Shown here: in pieces, positions 40,564-50,265 of the stretch
How positions within the stretch are numbered: position 1 is the stretch's first letter
Layout of the letters: every line of letters begins with the position of its first letter
Assembly: GCA_963969395.1 (NCBI GenBank)
Contig: OZ017803.1
Coordinates: forward strand, 12,524,001-12,588,000
Source: Pseudoscleropodium purum
Taxonomy: Eukaryota > Streptophyta > Bryopsida > Hypnales > Brachytheciaceae
Reading direction: 5' to 3'
DNA: 64,000 nt
Made by a program: the position numbers and the translations under genes
The notes under the pieces: model-generated
Databases searched by the model: none
The model's input: only the letters and a program-made list of their open reading frames with translations
What the model was told of the DNA's origin: nothing

Positions 40564-41583
40564 ATGGGTTTCGGAATTGGAAGGGGAATTTCCACGCCAC
40601 TTTTGGCGTTAAACTTCTCCATGTATGCCATCACGGCCGCTCTCGCAGGGTGGGCTTTGAACAAGAACATCGACTCATCGGCGGACAAGGCTGGCTACGT
40701 CGGTACGTGCCGCAAGAACTCCGAGTTTGGGACGCATTCAGAATAAGCTCAATCGATCACTTGATCTTTCTCATTCGTGTTGCTTTATTCTGTGAATAAC
40801 GGTAAATGTCTCATGCAGTTGATTTCGGGTTGGATTGTAGGTAATGCGGCAACATTCTACTTCCTGCCGATGGTGCTCATTGCTTCTGTGGTGGGATTGG
40901 CGTCCGCCTTGGCTGGCATTCACCACTTGAGAGTGTGGCGCACCGAAAGCCTTGCCGCTGCCGCTTCGGCTGCGCTCATCGCCTGGACGCTCACTCTCCT
41001 CGCTTTCGGGTACGCTACATCTTAACACAAAGTCTTTAAGAAAATGCAGAGTCGGTAGTTCACCTTCTTGCATGTCAAAATCTGCAAATTTAATTGATCG
41101 AAACTGCTTAACACAGAGATTTTCCTATTATTGGTCTTAACTTGTGCAGCGTCGCTTGCAAGGAGATTCACATTGGAGGTCCTCGCTCCAAGAAGCTGGT
41201 GAGCTTTCAAACAATCTTCAAACCTGTGTCGAGAGCTTGACAAGAAAGTGTGACGGAATGAAATTTGATTGTGGAATCACAGATTTTTGTGTCTGCAAAC
41301 GCATAGATAAATCCAATGTGATTCGAATAGCATGGAGATATCTGTTGCCTGGCTCTTTCCTCATATTTGTACAATTTGTACGTTGTTCTTGCAGAAAGTG
41401 GTAGAGTCGTTCATCATCGTCTTGGCCCTCTTCGAGCTCTTCTACTTACTGTCTCTCCATGCCGGCGTCTTAGGCAGTGACTACGGCCCGCCTTTCAGCA
41501 ACCCAGCCGCTGGAGGTGTCAACATTGGTTTGGTGCAAGCAGAGAAACACCACCACGGCACACCCGCTGCCGCAGCTGTCTAA
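40564..41583 (+). CDS. PM19L: PM19/AWPM-19-like plasma membrane protein
   Basis: The predicted product has 181 residues from exons 40564-40702, 40841-41009, 41150-41198 and 41395-41583; all junctions keep frame. PM19/AWPM-19 proteins are small four-helix plasma-membrane proteins, often induced by ABA, drying or cold and linked to osmotic tolerance. Supporting signature: a hydrophobic N-terminal helix (PLLALNFSMYAITAALAGWA), LNKNIDSS, a second helix ending in ASALAGIHHLRVWRTESL, a third (SAALIAWTLTLLAFG), the diagnostic VACKEIHIGG, and a fourth helix (VVESFIIVLALFELFYLL). The C-terminal tail is Gly/Ala/His-rich. I chose the ATG at 40564; the GTG two codons upstream is not a plausible start. 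No defects were seen. Confidence 0.93.
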
Positions 41584-42480
41584 TCGTCCAGCTAAACTCT
41601 AGTTCTTGCTTCAACACCACAAATCACATTGTGAGTGAAGAAACTAGAGTTCGAATTTTTGCATTGGAGAGATGATCACGATGAGCCTCCAAAGCTCCAT
41701 CGCCAGAACTTATGTCATTAGTGAAAGTCAAGTAGACTAGAAGAAGTGGCCTGTGCAGAGCTTGTTGTCGTTACCAGACACATAAAATTTGAATTATAAT
41801 CTTCTTATGATGTGCTTTAAGAATGTTCAACAATTTGAAAATATCACTGAGGCACATACCATACCATCAGGCATCGCGGATGCTAACAAACAATTAAATA
41901 ACTATGCAATTGATCAAGGCTAAGGCTACATATTCGGGTGCACGATTTGTAAGTCTCCTTGAGGAACGGAAATATGTCTAGCGCTTGCCATGGTCCGCCG
42001 AGGTAAGAGCACAGGCGCAATCACGTGCCAGTGTTGCCAAACGGCAGAAACTCCTTCCAAAACTCGTGATGCAGCACGCGAGGTATCGAGGTGTCCATGG
42101 ATGTTCTGAGCCGCGATGTGCGAGTTCAGCCGTAGCCTTCCCTGCGGGTTGAGCTTCCCAAGTCACTGCTTCTAATATCGCTTGTGCAAAAGTAGGAGGA
42201 TGGACACTACAGCAATGTTTCAGTGTCAAGTCCTAGTTAAGATGCATGCCTTCCAATCGCTACCGACCATTTCAGATTGATATGCACACCATGTGTGGAT
42301 GTTCACAGAGCTGAGAGGCTATGAGAACTGAAGTCTTGACACTAAGACAAGCAATGGAATTTCTCTCTCCAATGCCTTCTGCCGATGGAAAACAATCGGG
42401 GGGACTCTTAATTTACGTCTTCAGAGAAACCTATGCAATTTTAAAACATAATAATGCAACAACTGAGAGAGAGACTGGAT
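41584..42480. other. Convergent intergenic stretch
   Basis: This lies between the stop codons of the PM19-like gene and the LRR receptor-like gene and probably consists mostly of their 3' UTRs. No kinase domain for the LRR gene is encoded here on the minus strand. Confidence 0.5.
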
Positions 42481-42545
42481 TCACGGCAACGAAGCATCTA
42501 ACGCTACTGGAGTGAATGAGCCTGTTCGTGCAATCACCGTCAAGA

Positions 42546-45266
42546 TTAAGTTGCCCTCCTCGGCCCGCTCCACCATTGCGTCTGGCCTCTCCAGAGTGAC
42601 ATCCGCTTCGTACGTCTCGATCGAGCTCGGAAAGCAAAGATAAAATCCCGAAGCGACGAGGACATTCCGATCATCAAGAGAATTCCGCCGAAACCAATGA
42701 ACAGGCCCAAGCAAAGACCCGGGACGGACATGTGTATTTCGATCCAAGAAAAACGATTCAAGCAGCTCTTTGGTAGTGGCAGCCCACACAAGCCTTCATT
42801 ACCAGGCAAGAAATTCTCCGCTCTCCAGCGAGTGCCAAAGCCGTTCTCTTGCGGAATTTCGCCAGAGAGTCCGTTGCCTCCGAAGAAACAATTCTGGAGA
42901 CTGCTTATCCGTGCCACCATGCCGGGAACAGGACCCGTGAGCTCGTTCAAAGAGAAATCCAGAGACTCGAGGTGAGGAAAGCTTGAAAAAGAATCAGGAA
43001 TCCGCCCCTGGAACGTGTTGCGAGAGAGATTCAGATCGAGCAGATTTTCCAATTTGAGAATGTCTTCCGGTATAGGCCCACTTAACCTGTTTGCTGCCAA
43101 ATTCAGTGTCGCAGTCCACGAGAGGCTGCTTCCGGAGAACGTATGAATCTTGCCTTTCCAAGTCATCTGCAGGGTCACTGTAAAAGCGCTCAATTTCACG
43201 GAGTAAAAATTCTCGGACACGATAACAGTCGTGCTCTCTGGGTCAAGTGCCGTCGTGGTGATATTGTCAATGAAGCCTCTCATATTGGTCAAGTTGCTTG
43301 AAATCTTTCCGGTCAGGTTGTTGCTCGATAAATTGAGCCAACTCACGTTCTTAAGGGTCCATATCCAATCTGAAATCGCACCTTCAATTAGGTTTGACTC
43401 AATATTGAGCACTCGCAGATTCTGAAGGACCGGTGTGGAAGACGCCGGGAATTCACCCGACAATTTGTTCCTGCTGAGGTCGAGAACTACGAGTTTCTCA
43501 CAGTCGATAAGAGTCTCAGGAAAGCTTCCGGTGAAAGCATTGTTGGCTGCTGTCAGTACTTCAAGGGATCGGAAACTAGTGAAGTTCAGACCATCAAGCC
43601 GTCCAGTCAATTGATTGTTGGATAACAGAATGCGAGTTAAAGCGGAACAATTCTGAAGCTCTCTCGGAAGTTCGCCCTCGATGTGGTTGTCGTTGAGGTG
43701 TAGATTGCGCAGATTAGAGCATTTGCTCACACTTGCAGGTATGATTCCAGTGAGATCGTTTCCGTCTAGCCAGATCCTCTCTACGAGATGCAAGTTCCCT
43801 AAATCCGCTGGAATGGCGCCGCTGAGACGATTGTTCTGTAGAAACAATGTGGTGAGGTTTACGCAATTGGAGAGCGAAGCAGGGATGCTACCCGTTAGGT
43901 TATTGTTGTTGAGAAGAAGCACTTCAAAAGATTTCACAAGGCAAAGTGGAGGGATTTCACCGCTGATGCTAGTGTTGGTGATGACGAGAAGTTGAATAAA
44001 AGGACTGCTGCCGAATTCTGCAGGTATGGACCCGTTGATGCCCTTGTTGAAGTCAAATAGAACTGCACCTAAGCTTGGACAGCTTGCAAGGGAAGCCGGG
44101 ATAGGTCCTTCCAAACTGTTGTTCGTGAAGTAGAGTAACCGGAGTTTTGACAACCCCCCGAGCTCTTTAGGGATTCCTCCAGTCAAACTGTTGTTCCAGA
44201 ATTGCAGGCTTTCCAACTGCGGGCATTTGCCGAACTCCGGCGAGATAGTTCCTGTGAGTCTATTGGCTCCAAACACCACATTCTTGAGACTGCTACAGTT
44301 CGCAGTAAGTGCAAGAGGGATCTCTCCTGAGAAATCGTTGTTCTGCCCTTCGTAATTCTCGAGGAGATCCCACCGCTGACCTGGGTATGGTGGAAGAGTT
44401 CCATTGAAGAGGTTGTAAGAGAGATAGAGCTTGTGCATCTTGCTGCAATTTCCCAGCATCCCGATTCCCCCAGAGAATTTGTTGAAGCGAAGGTAAATGG
44501 AGCTAAGCTCCTGCAGCTGTCCGAACGATTCTGGTAAAGTCCCGTTCATTTCATTGTCCTCAAAATCAAACAGTGACAATCGACTGCAGTTACCCAGCGA
44601 TTTCGGAATCTCCCCTACGAGCAGATTCGTTCTGCCATTGAGTTCTCGCAGATTGACGCAGCTTCCAAGTTCCTCTGGGAGAGTGCCATTGATTCTGTTC
44701 TCCTTGAAATCCAGCGTTTCTAGTTGGTGAAGGCTACCCAGTGCGGCAGGAAGGAGTCCACTGAGTTTGTTAAAAGTTAGAATTAGGGCTGTCAGATTCC
44801 TGCAGTCCCCAAGCTCAGAGGGAATGGAGCCCGTCAACGTGTTGTTGTAGAGCTCCAGATGTCGAAGAGACGAAAGCTTCCCAAAGGCAGATGGAATTCT
44901 GCCTCCCAAGCCTGTTCCATGAAGGGTAAGATTTTCCAGGAAGCTCAGATTAGCCAAAGCCGAGCTCAAGGTCCCATTCAGTATAGTGTCGGTTATGTTC
45001 AGTGCGAGGACTCGTCGTGGCGTTTCGGTGTTGCACGTCACTCCCGTCCACTGGCAGAAGTCCGTTGTATTGCCCCATGTGCTTAGCGCACCATTCTGTA
45101 AGTCGCCTTGAAGCGCATCTTGTTTGAATTGCACCAATGCACTCTCATCAGATGGTCTGTCTGGTACGTCCTCCAGCAATTGCGTTTCTTCATGATTAAT
45201 CCCTGCGCACACAATTGGAAGGCTAACAAACAGGACAAACACAACTGCAGCTAAGTGTGACTCCAT
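42546..45266 (-). CDS. LRR receptor-like protein without a kinase (intronless)
   Basis: The open frame encodes 906 residues, presumably a plasma-membrane receptor-like protein. It has an N-terminal signal peptide (SHLAAVVFVLFVSLPIVC), an LRR N-cap with STWGNTTDFCQWTGVTC, and more than 20 plant-type extracellular LRRs (NxLTGxIPxxLG pattern). An island-like break (SENFYSVKLSAFTVTLQMTW) precedes the last LRRs, as in PSKR/PSY1R-type ectodomains. A GNEGLCGLPLPKSC cap follows, then one TM helix (GLCLGLFIGFGGILLMIG). After the TM only about 35 basic residues follow. The overlapping frame to 42481 also looks coding (YEADVTLERPDAMVERAEE), which hints at a frameshift or an unrecognised splice near 42630. 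No kinase follows. The ligand cannot be judged from sequence. Confidence 0.9.
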   Translation of the reverse strand: MESHLAAVVFVLFVSLPIVCAGINHEETQLLEDVPDRPSDESALVQFKQDALQGDLQNGALSTWGNTTDFCQWTGVTCNTETPRRVLALNITDTILNGTLSSALANLSFLENLTLHGTGLGGRIPSAFGKLSSLRHLELYNNTLTGSIPSELGDCRNLTALILTFNKLSGLLPAALGSLHQLETLDFKENRINGTLPEELGSCVNLRELNGRTNLLVGEIPKSLGNCSRLSLFDFEDNEMNGTLPESFGQLQELSSIYLRFNKFSGGIGMLGNCSKMHKLYLSYNLFNGTLPPYPGQRWDLLENYEGQNNDFSGEIPLALTANCSSLKNVVFGANRLTGTISPEFGKCPQLESLQFWNNSLTGGIPKELGGLSKLRLLYFTNNSLEGPIPASLASCPSLGAVLFDFNKGINGSIPAEFGSSPFIQLLVITNTSISGEIPPLCLVKSFEVLLLNNNNLTGSIPASLSNCVNLTTLFLQNNRLSGAIPADLGNLHLVERIWLDGNDLTGIIPASVSKCSNLRNLHLNDNHIEGELPRELQNCSALTRILLSNNQLTGRLDGLNFTSFRSLEVLTAANNAFTGSFPETLIDCEKLVVLDLSRNKLSGEFPASSTPVLQNLRVLNIESNLIEGAISDWIWTLKNVSWLNLSSNNLTGKISSNLTNMRGFIDNITTTALDPESTTVIVSENFYSVKLSAFTVTLQMTWKGKIHTFSGSSLSWTATLNLAANRLSGPIPEDILKLENLLDLNLSRNTFQGRIPDSFSSFPHLESLDFSLNELTGPVPGMVARISSLQNCFFGGNGLSGEIPQENGFGTRWRAENFLPGNEGLCGLPLPKSCLNRFSWIEIHMSVPGLCLGLFIGFGGILLMIGMSSSLRDFIFAFRARSRRTKRMSLWRGQTQWWSGPRRAT

Positions 45267-47644
45267 TCCAAATACCTCAACTCTGTCTTCAAGGGGAGAA
45301 ATCGGAGTGCCAGCGCAGCTAGATCCAGCTCATTCTTCTCAAAAGCATTGCTTGTAGGTCAATCAAAGCCATAACCCACATGGTTGGCCAAACTCGCCAT
45401 GGCTACGGTAGTTTTCAAGCAGCAAGAAAACCCTCAGAAGGAGCTCAGAAGAAGAGAGGATGGAAATTGGATTTCTCTCAGATGTTGATGTGCTGTACAG
45501 GAATTGATTTTTTCACAGAACTCCACCACAACATCCTCACCTCTCTACCCGGAGCATGCAGTCGGCAAAAATAGAGATTGGAACAAGGAGCTGAGCAGGG
45601 ACTAAGGCAGCATCAGACTGAACAGACAGAGATTCACGAACACCTAGGACAACCCAATCTCTTAGAAGGGAAGGGAAGGGAACTGATCGAACTGAGCCAT
45701 GAGCTCTGTCGGTATGGAATGGATCATAACTTGTTATCTATTTGTAGTGCTCTTCTAAGTCGCTCTATCACTCCCAAAGCGAAAGAGCAGTGCAGAGGCT
45801 CGATCAGCTGCTCTCTGACAAACAGTACGCATGAAAGTACGTCGGATTGCCAGCTTTTGCTCTACCCTCCCCCCGACCATTGGCCTGCGTGCCTCCACGC
45901 TCACCAGAAAGGAAATTATTCGACTGGACAAATTGGGTTGGTGTGAATCATTGAGATCGATGCTGCGACAATTCAACGGGAGGAACGTGCGAAGTGTCTT
46001 TCTGCGTCTGATCTGAGAGCCTCCTTGCACTGGACCGTAGTGAGTGACTGTAGATCATCAAATTTGAGCTCGGAAGCCGAAGCCGCGGTTTTGTGACTTT
46101 TGCTCACTCCAATATTTATTATCTCAAAATTCAATCTTGACAATTGAGATTTTAAATCTTGTATGAGTGATTAAAAATGAAAGCATCAGCAATGCCTATT
46201 GAACTGTGAATCGTTCTTTTGCTAAATCCAACCACGAATTGTCAGAGCAAGGATAGCAAGCAGAACAGAAGCTGGTTGTGTCTGGATTCAGGAACACTAC
46301 TGTGAAACCTGTCGCTTTTCATTCCCTGAAATAGAGACAAAACGTGGGGTGAGTGAAAAAAAAGTCATGTACCACAAAACGTGGGCTGACTTGGATACTA
46401 ACATTAAATCATTTTCAATGAGAAACGACACAACTGCAGATTTCATGAATGAAAAACGACTGGGCTCACTCTAGTGCAAGCTTGGGAGAGAAGAACAGGG
46501 TTGATTTTTTGAGTGATAATTTGTTCCCAAAAGTTTTGAGTAAATATTTGAGGAGTGATTCTTCCTTTTGGATTGATTGAAATCTTTTGAACACCACTCC
46601 ATTCAAAGTAATAAAACACATAAATCCTACATTAGGAGAGAGGACATGTGAGTTTTTTCATCACTCCAAAGCCCTTATTTTGACTTCTTGGAAGAAGCCA
46701 GTTGTATTGAAGATCAAATACTTTAAATGTGAGACAAGTAGCTATGTTACCGTAAGACATGTGTGCTTCAATCAATGATGGTGTGGCAAAGTGTGGAAGA
46801 TATTTCAAAATTTCATTAACAAGAGGGGTGAATTAACTCCTAAAGGATTGGGTGTGTTTCTCTCAAAAAGTATGGAAAATTGTCATTTTCTAGTGCATTG
46901 GGCATAGTTGAAATATGAAAATATTTTTCAAAATTTTAATTAAACATAATTTTTTTTAGACATCCTTTGAAATGTGTGGAAAAAATTTCAACCCATTTAT
47001 CTACATAGATTACAAGATTATTAGATTATAATGTTTCAAGTTAAAAGGAAAGAAATTATTTTGGGTCTTGCCTAACAATTTCACATTGTTTGATTTAATT
47101 TTGTGAAGGAGGCATTATTCAACCTTTGGAATTGTAACCATTGGATAGGTAGTTATGTTTGTTACATACATGCAAAATTTCAAAAATAATGGAGGTGTCT
47201 AACATACCCCAAATCAACTTGCACTAATCAAAGAGGATGTCCCTTCTCTTCAAAGCAAGATTGTATAGATTTCATTTTGGGGGAAAATCAAAATTCTAAT
47301 AGTAAAAATAGAAGTTTTTCTTCTCTAAATCAAAGAAATCTTTTTTTTTTTTAATCTCAAGAATTTACATTAGAATTTGTGCTAATGGTTCTAAAATTAT
47401 TCTAAAATTGCCATTTGTAGTGCATTGAGTACAAGTTGGGAATCAAAACCTTTTTTTTCACTTTCAACCACATGTTTACCACTTTACCTATACTATTGTA
47501 AGAGTTTGTAGAAAAATTTCAGTCCATTCAACTTCGTAAACTACAAGACATATATATTAAGCATTCAAAGTTATTGAAAAAAACTCACAACTTGCCTAAC
47601 CAATTGCCAACTCTATAATTAGTGCGCCACCCAAGTTGCCCCTA
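45267..47644. other. Upstream region of the LRR receptor-like gene, then AT-rich sequence
   Basis: 45267 to about 46090 has balanced composition and is probably promoter and 5' UTR of the divergent LRR gene. The 122-codon plus-strand frame at 45578 shows no motif. From about 46100 the sequence is AT-rich. A TTAACTCCTAAAGGATT fragment near 46833 matches the TIR family described at 19424 and 47645. Confidence 0.45.
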
Positions 47645-48576
47645 AATTTTAACCCCTGAAGGACCAAAGCGTTTTCTTTGCCAAAAAACACTCAAAACTG
47701 CCATTTCTTTGGCAAAAGGTAAAAAAAAATATTTAATTGTTTTTTTTTCACATCTAACCGTAGGATCTTACACCTAACTATTATGAGGATGTGTGAGAAA
47801 AATTTCAGAATTTTTGATCGCATAGATTGCATGATATCTGTGTTTAAAGTGAAAAAAACAAGTTTTTCAGCACATTGAGGGACTAGATTTTTTAACTTTG
47901 AACATTTTTAACTCTAATTTTGTGCACTACAGCGTTTTGAGCTTTAAATATTTATGGTATAGAATTGAGTTGAGAGTTTAGGAAAAATTCAAAATATTCA
48001 AAAAAACTTAATTTTTATTCTCTAAGAAATTGCTAAGTAGAAGTAGGTATGAGATAGAAGGAAAATCTAAAATATTCATATCTCTAAAATGAAATTAAAA
48101 TGCACTAATCCCAATGGTGAGATTTTTCAAGTAAAAAAGATTGACCATATGAAACTTTTTTTTTTGAAAAACTGTAAAAAATGCATTCAGAAATGAATCC
48201 TACAAGTTATTTTTTCAAGAAGATGCTCTAATTGCCCAAAAAACAAGATTGTCCATAACTTTCTTATAAAAAAATCCAAATGGAATGAATCAAAGCTACA
48301 CATGTACACAAAAATACAATCTATGAGTAAAAAAATTTTAAATTTAAATTTTAAATTTTTTTTTTTGTTGCCCCCCATCCCCTATTTTGAGCTTATTTGT
48401 GCATAATTTTTTTTTCTGGGCATGGATTGAAAAAAAAAAATTATATTCCCATGAGGCTAATCAATTTTTCTATCTTCTAAAAAAATTTCAAAAAATAAAG
48501 AAAAAATTTCAGCCCATAGGTACTTGCCCAAAATCTCATTTGTCCCCCAAAGGGACAATGGTCCTTTAGGGGTTAA
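47645..48576. mobile_element. Candidate non-autonomous TIR element, second copy
   Basis: The left end TTTTAACCCCTGAAGGACC is matched at the right end by GGTCCTTTAGGGGTTAAAG (inverted). The interior is AT-rich and shares blocks with 19424-21216, including GTTATTTTTTCAAGAAGATG followed by ATTGCCC. No transposase was seen. The target-site duplication is not clear. Confidence 0.55.
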
Positions 48577-48945
48577 AGCCCAATAACTTTTGATTCATGC
48601 ATTCAATTACAAATATAAAAAAAAGTTTGTGTTTTCACAAAGCTCATACAAACATGCATCTTTGGTAAATTAAACAAATTCACTTTCATCGATTCAAAAA
48701 TGACTTTGTGTGAACCTAATTGAGCCTTCAGAAAACTCCAAGGAAACTTATTGTCCTTTACAATAAGGGTTAAAAAGGTTTGAGCATCTACATATATACT
48801 TAGTGACAATCTTCTTCTAAGTGGGAGACCTAAAATGAAGAATAGACCTCGCTTTCTACGTCCATAAGTCCAAAGATTTAGGTAGTTGAACCATCCCAAC
48901 AAATGGTTCATTCTTTCATGATGATTGGCCTTTACACAAAAGTTA

Positions 48946-50043
48946 TTCTTCATCTCCTTTCTAATTTTCTTCCCTTGCAAAGGTTCTACAGTACAGTGCA
49001 GAGATGTTCCCAGTGGGTGACTGAGTTCAATAATGCGTCAGTCGGTATTTGAGGACAATCTAAGTCAAATTCCAGTGAAAATTGAAGTCTCCACTTTATT
49101 TCGCCATGGCCTCAGCCAAAGAGTTTTGTTAAGGAGGTCGAGTCTGATCGTCTGGTGTATGTTCTTCAGCTCTTCACCCACTTTCAATTCATGTCACTGA
49201 TTTATTATGACTCATGCAGCTGATGCACGGTCGATTGTCAGGGAAGTTTCGAGCAACGAAAGCCTCGAACGCTTGATGAATTCATCTGCTGCGCAAGCTG
49301 GACACACGGCCACCAAGCCCAGAACCCAAGGTCTCCAATATGTTCGGGGCATATCACTACAACAGAAAGCAGTGACTGCAACATAATAGCAAGGCGTTTG
49401 CAATGGTTTTGCATTGGAACAATGTGTAACGGAACTTAGTTTGGATCTTGAAAAAGAAATAATGCATTGCAAAACCGGAAAACTGTTGCTTAGTTGTGAT
49501 TAATTCAATATAAAAGTATTGGACATTGAATCCATGCTATTGTATTTCTAAATTGTTGGAAATTCTAAACCTTTGGCAAACACAGTGCAATACTTCATAT
49601 TAGACCATTGCAAAGTCATTGAAACAAAATTCGTGGGCATTGCAAAACCATTGCAAAAAGTATTGCAAACTCTACATTCTCTTGTAGTGCATCAACTTGG
49701 ACGCCATCCACGCCAGCAGCTGCGAGATAGCTATGAAGGCCATCATAAAATTCGGCCCAAAACTCTAGCTTTGGGGTTGACTATGTTAAGCCCAGGCCAT
49801 TCGCAGTGAGAGTGACTATCCTCGGACATGTCAGGTTCGTTATCTAACAGGCCTGGCAGGGGAGTGATCCGGGTACAGATACCATACTCCAGTCGTAAAG
49901 CTTGGTATTCACGTCCCCTGGTTGCACTCCTGCGTCCTCAAATACCGACTGACGCATTATTGAAAATTTACTCACTCACCCACCGGAGACATCTTTACAC
50001 TGCTCTATACGTAGAGCCTTTGCAAGTGAAGAAAATTATAAAG
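48946..50043. repeat. Large inverted repeat, arms about 100 bp
   Basis: The left arm at about 48946-49055 and the right arm at about 49936-50043 are inverted copies. Shared inner block: CAATAATGCGTCAGTCGGTA followed by TTTGAGGAC; outer blocks: GGTGGGTGA, GCAGTG, TTGCAAAGG and TAATTTTCTTC. The arms bracket most of the GH36 pseudogene fragment, so the structure could be a transposon that captured a gene piece. Confidence 0.7.
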
Positions 50044-50265
50044 AAGATGAATTGCAGAAGGGGCATTGCAGATGCTCTCAGGTTGGTTATCGAACACGCG
50101 TACGTGAGGAGTGTACTGGGTACATTCACCACGCTCTTTAGGCATAAAGCTAGCTTGGTCTTCACTCGAGCCCTGGTTGCACTCCTCCCCAATATCCAGC
50201 AAGCGCATGCCACACATCCACGTAGCTACCTGCTCCAAAGTCCAAACATCACTTCTCATCAATGC
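49186..50265 (-). pseudogene. Raffinose synthase / seed imbibition protein (GH36) pseudogene fragment
   Basis: Colinear but frame-broken pieces of the GH36 raffinose synthase/alkaline alpha-galactosidase family are read on the minus strand. In order: WHALAGYWGGVQPG near 50166-50210; a second VQPG copy near 49925; PGLLDNEPDMSED near 49820-49860; FYDGLHSYLAAAGVDG near 49695-49750; APNILETLGSGLGGRV near 49305-49350; QAFEAFVARNFPDN near 49235-49275; and CISCMSHN near 49210. Frames shift between pieces and stops are present, for example between GGRV and QAFEA. An insertion at about 49936-50140 splits the VQPG region, leaving it duplicated. A 335-bp CACTA-like MITE (49355-49689) interrupts the codons between VQVDA and PNILETL. 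In intact form the enzyme acts on galactosyl oligosaccharides; this copy cannot encode one. Confidence 0.82.
49355..49689. mobile_element. CACTA-type MITE inserted in the GH36 pseudogene
   Basis: The termini are CACTACAACAGAAAGC and, inverted at the right, CACTACAAGAGAATG. Both ends contain TTGCAATGGTTTTGCAATG-like subterminal repeats in inverted orientation. The host codons resume on both sides (VQVDA / PNILETL). The target duplication is probably ATG, with two extra bases at one edge. Too short to encode a transposase. Confidence 0.75.

Noticed and set aside
45578..45946. 122-codon plus-strand open frame upstream of the LRR receptor-like gene.
   Set aside because: No domain, biased composition, and it lies in the likely promoter/5' UTR of the divergent gene.
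48603..48980. 125-codon minus-strand open frame.
   Set aside because: No recognisable motif, AT-rich context, and it overlaps the left arm of the large inverted repeat.
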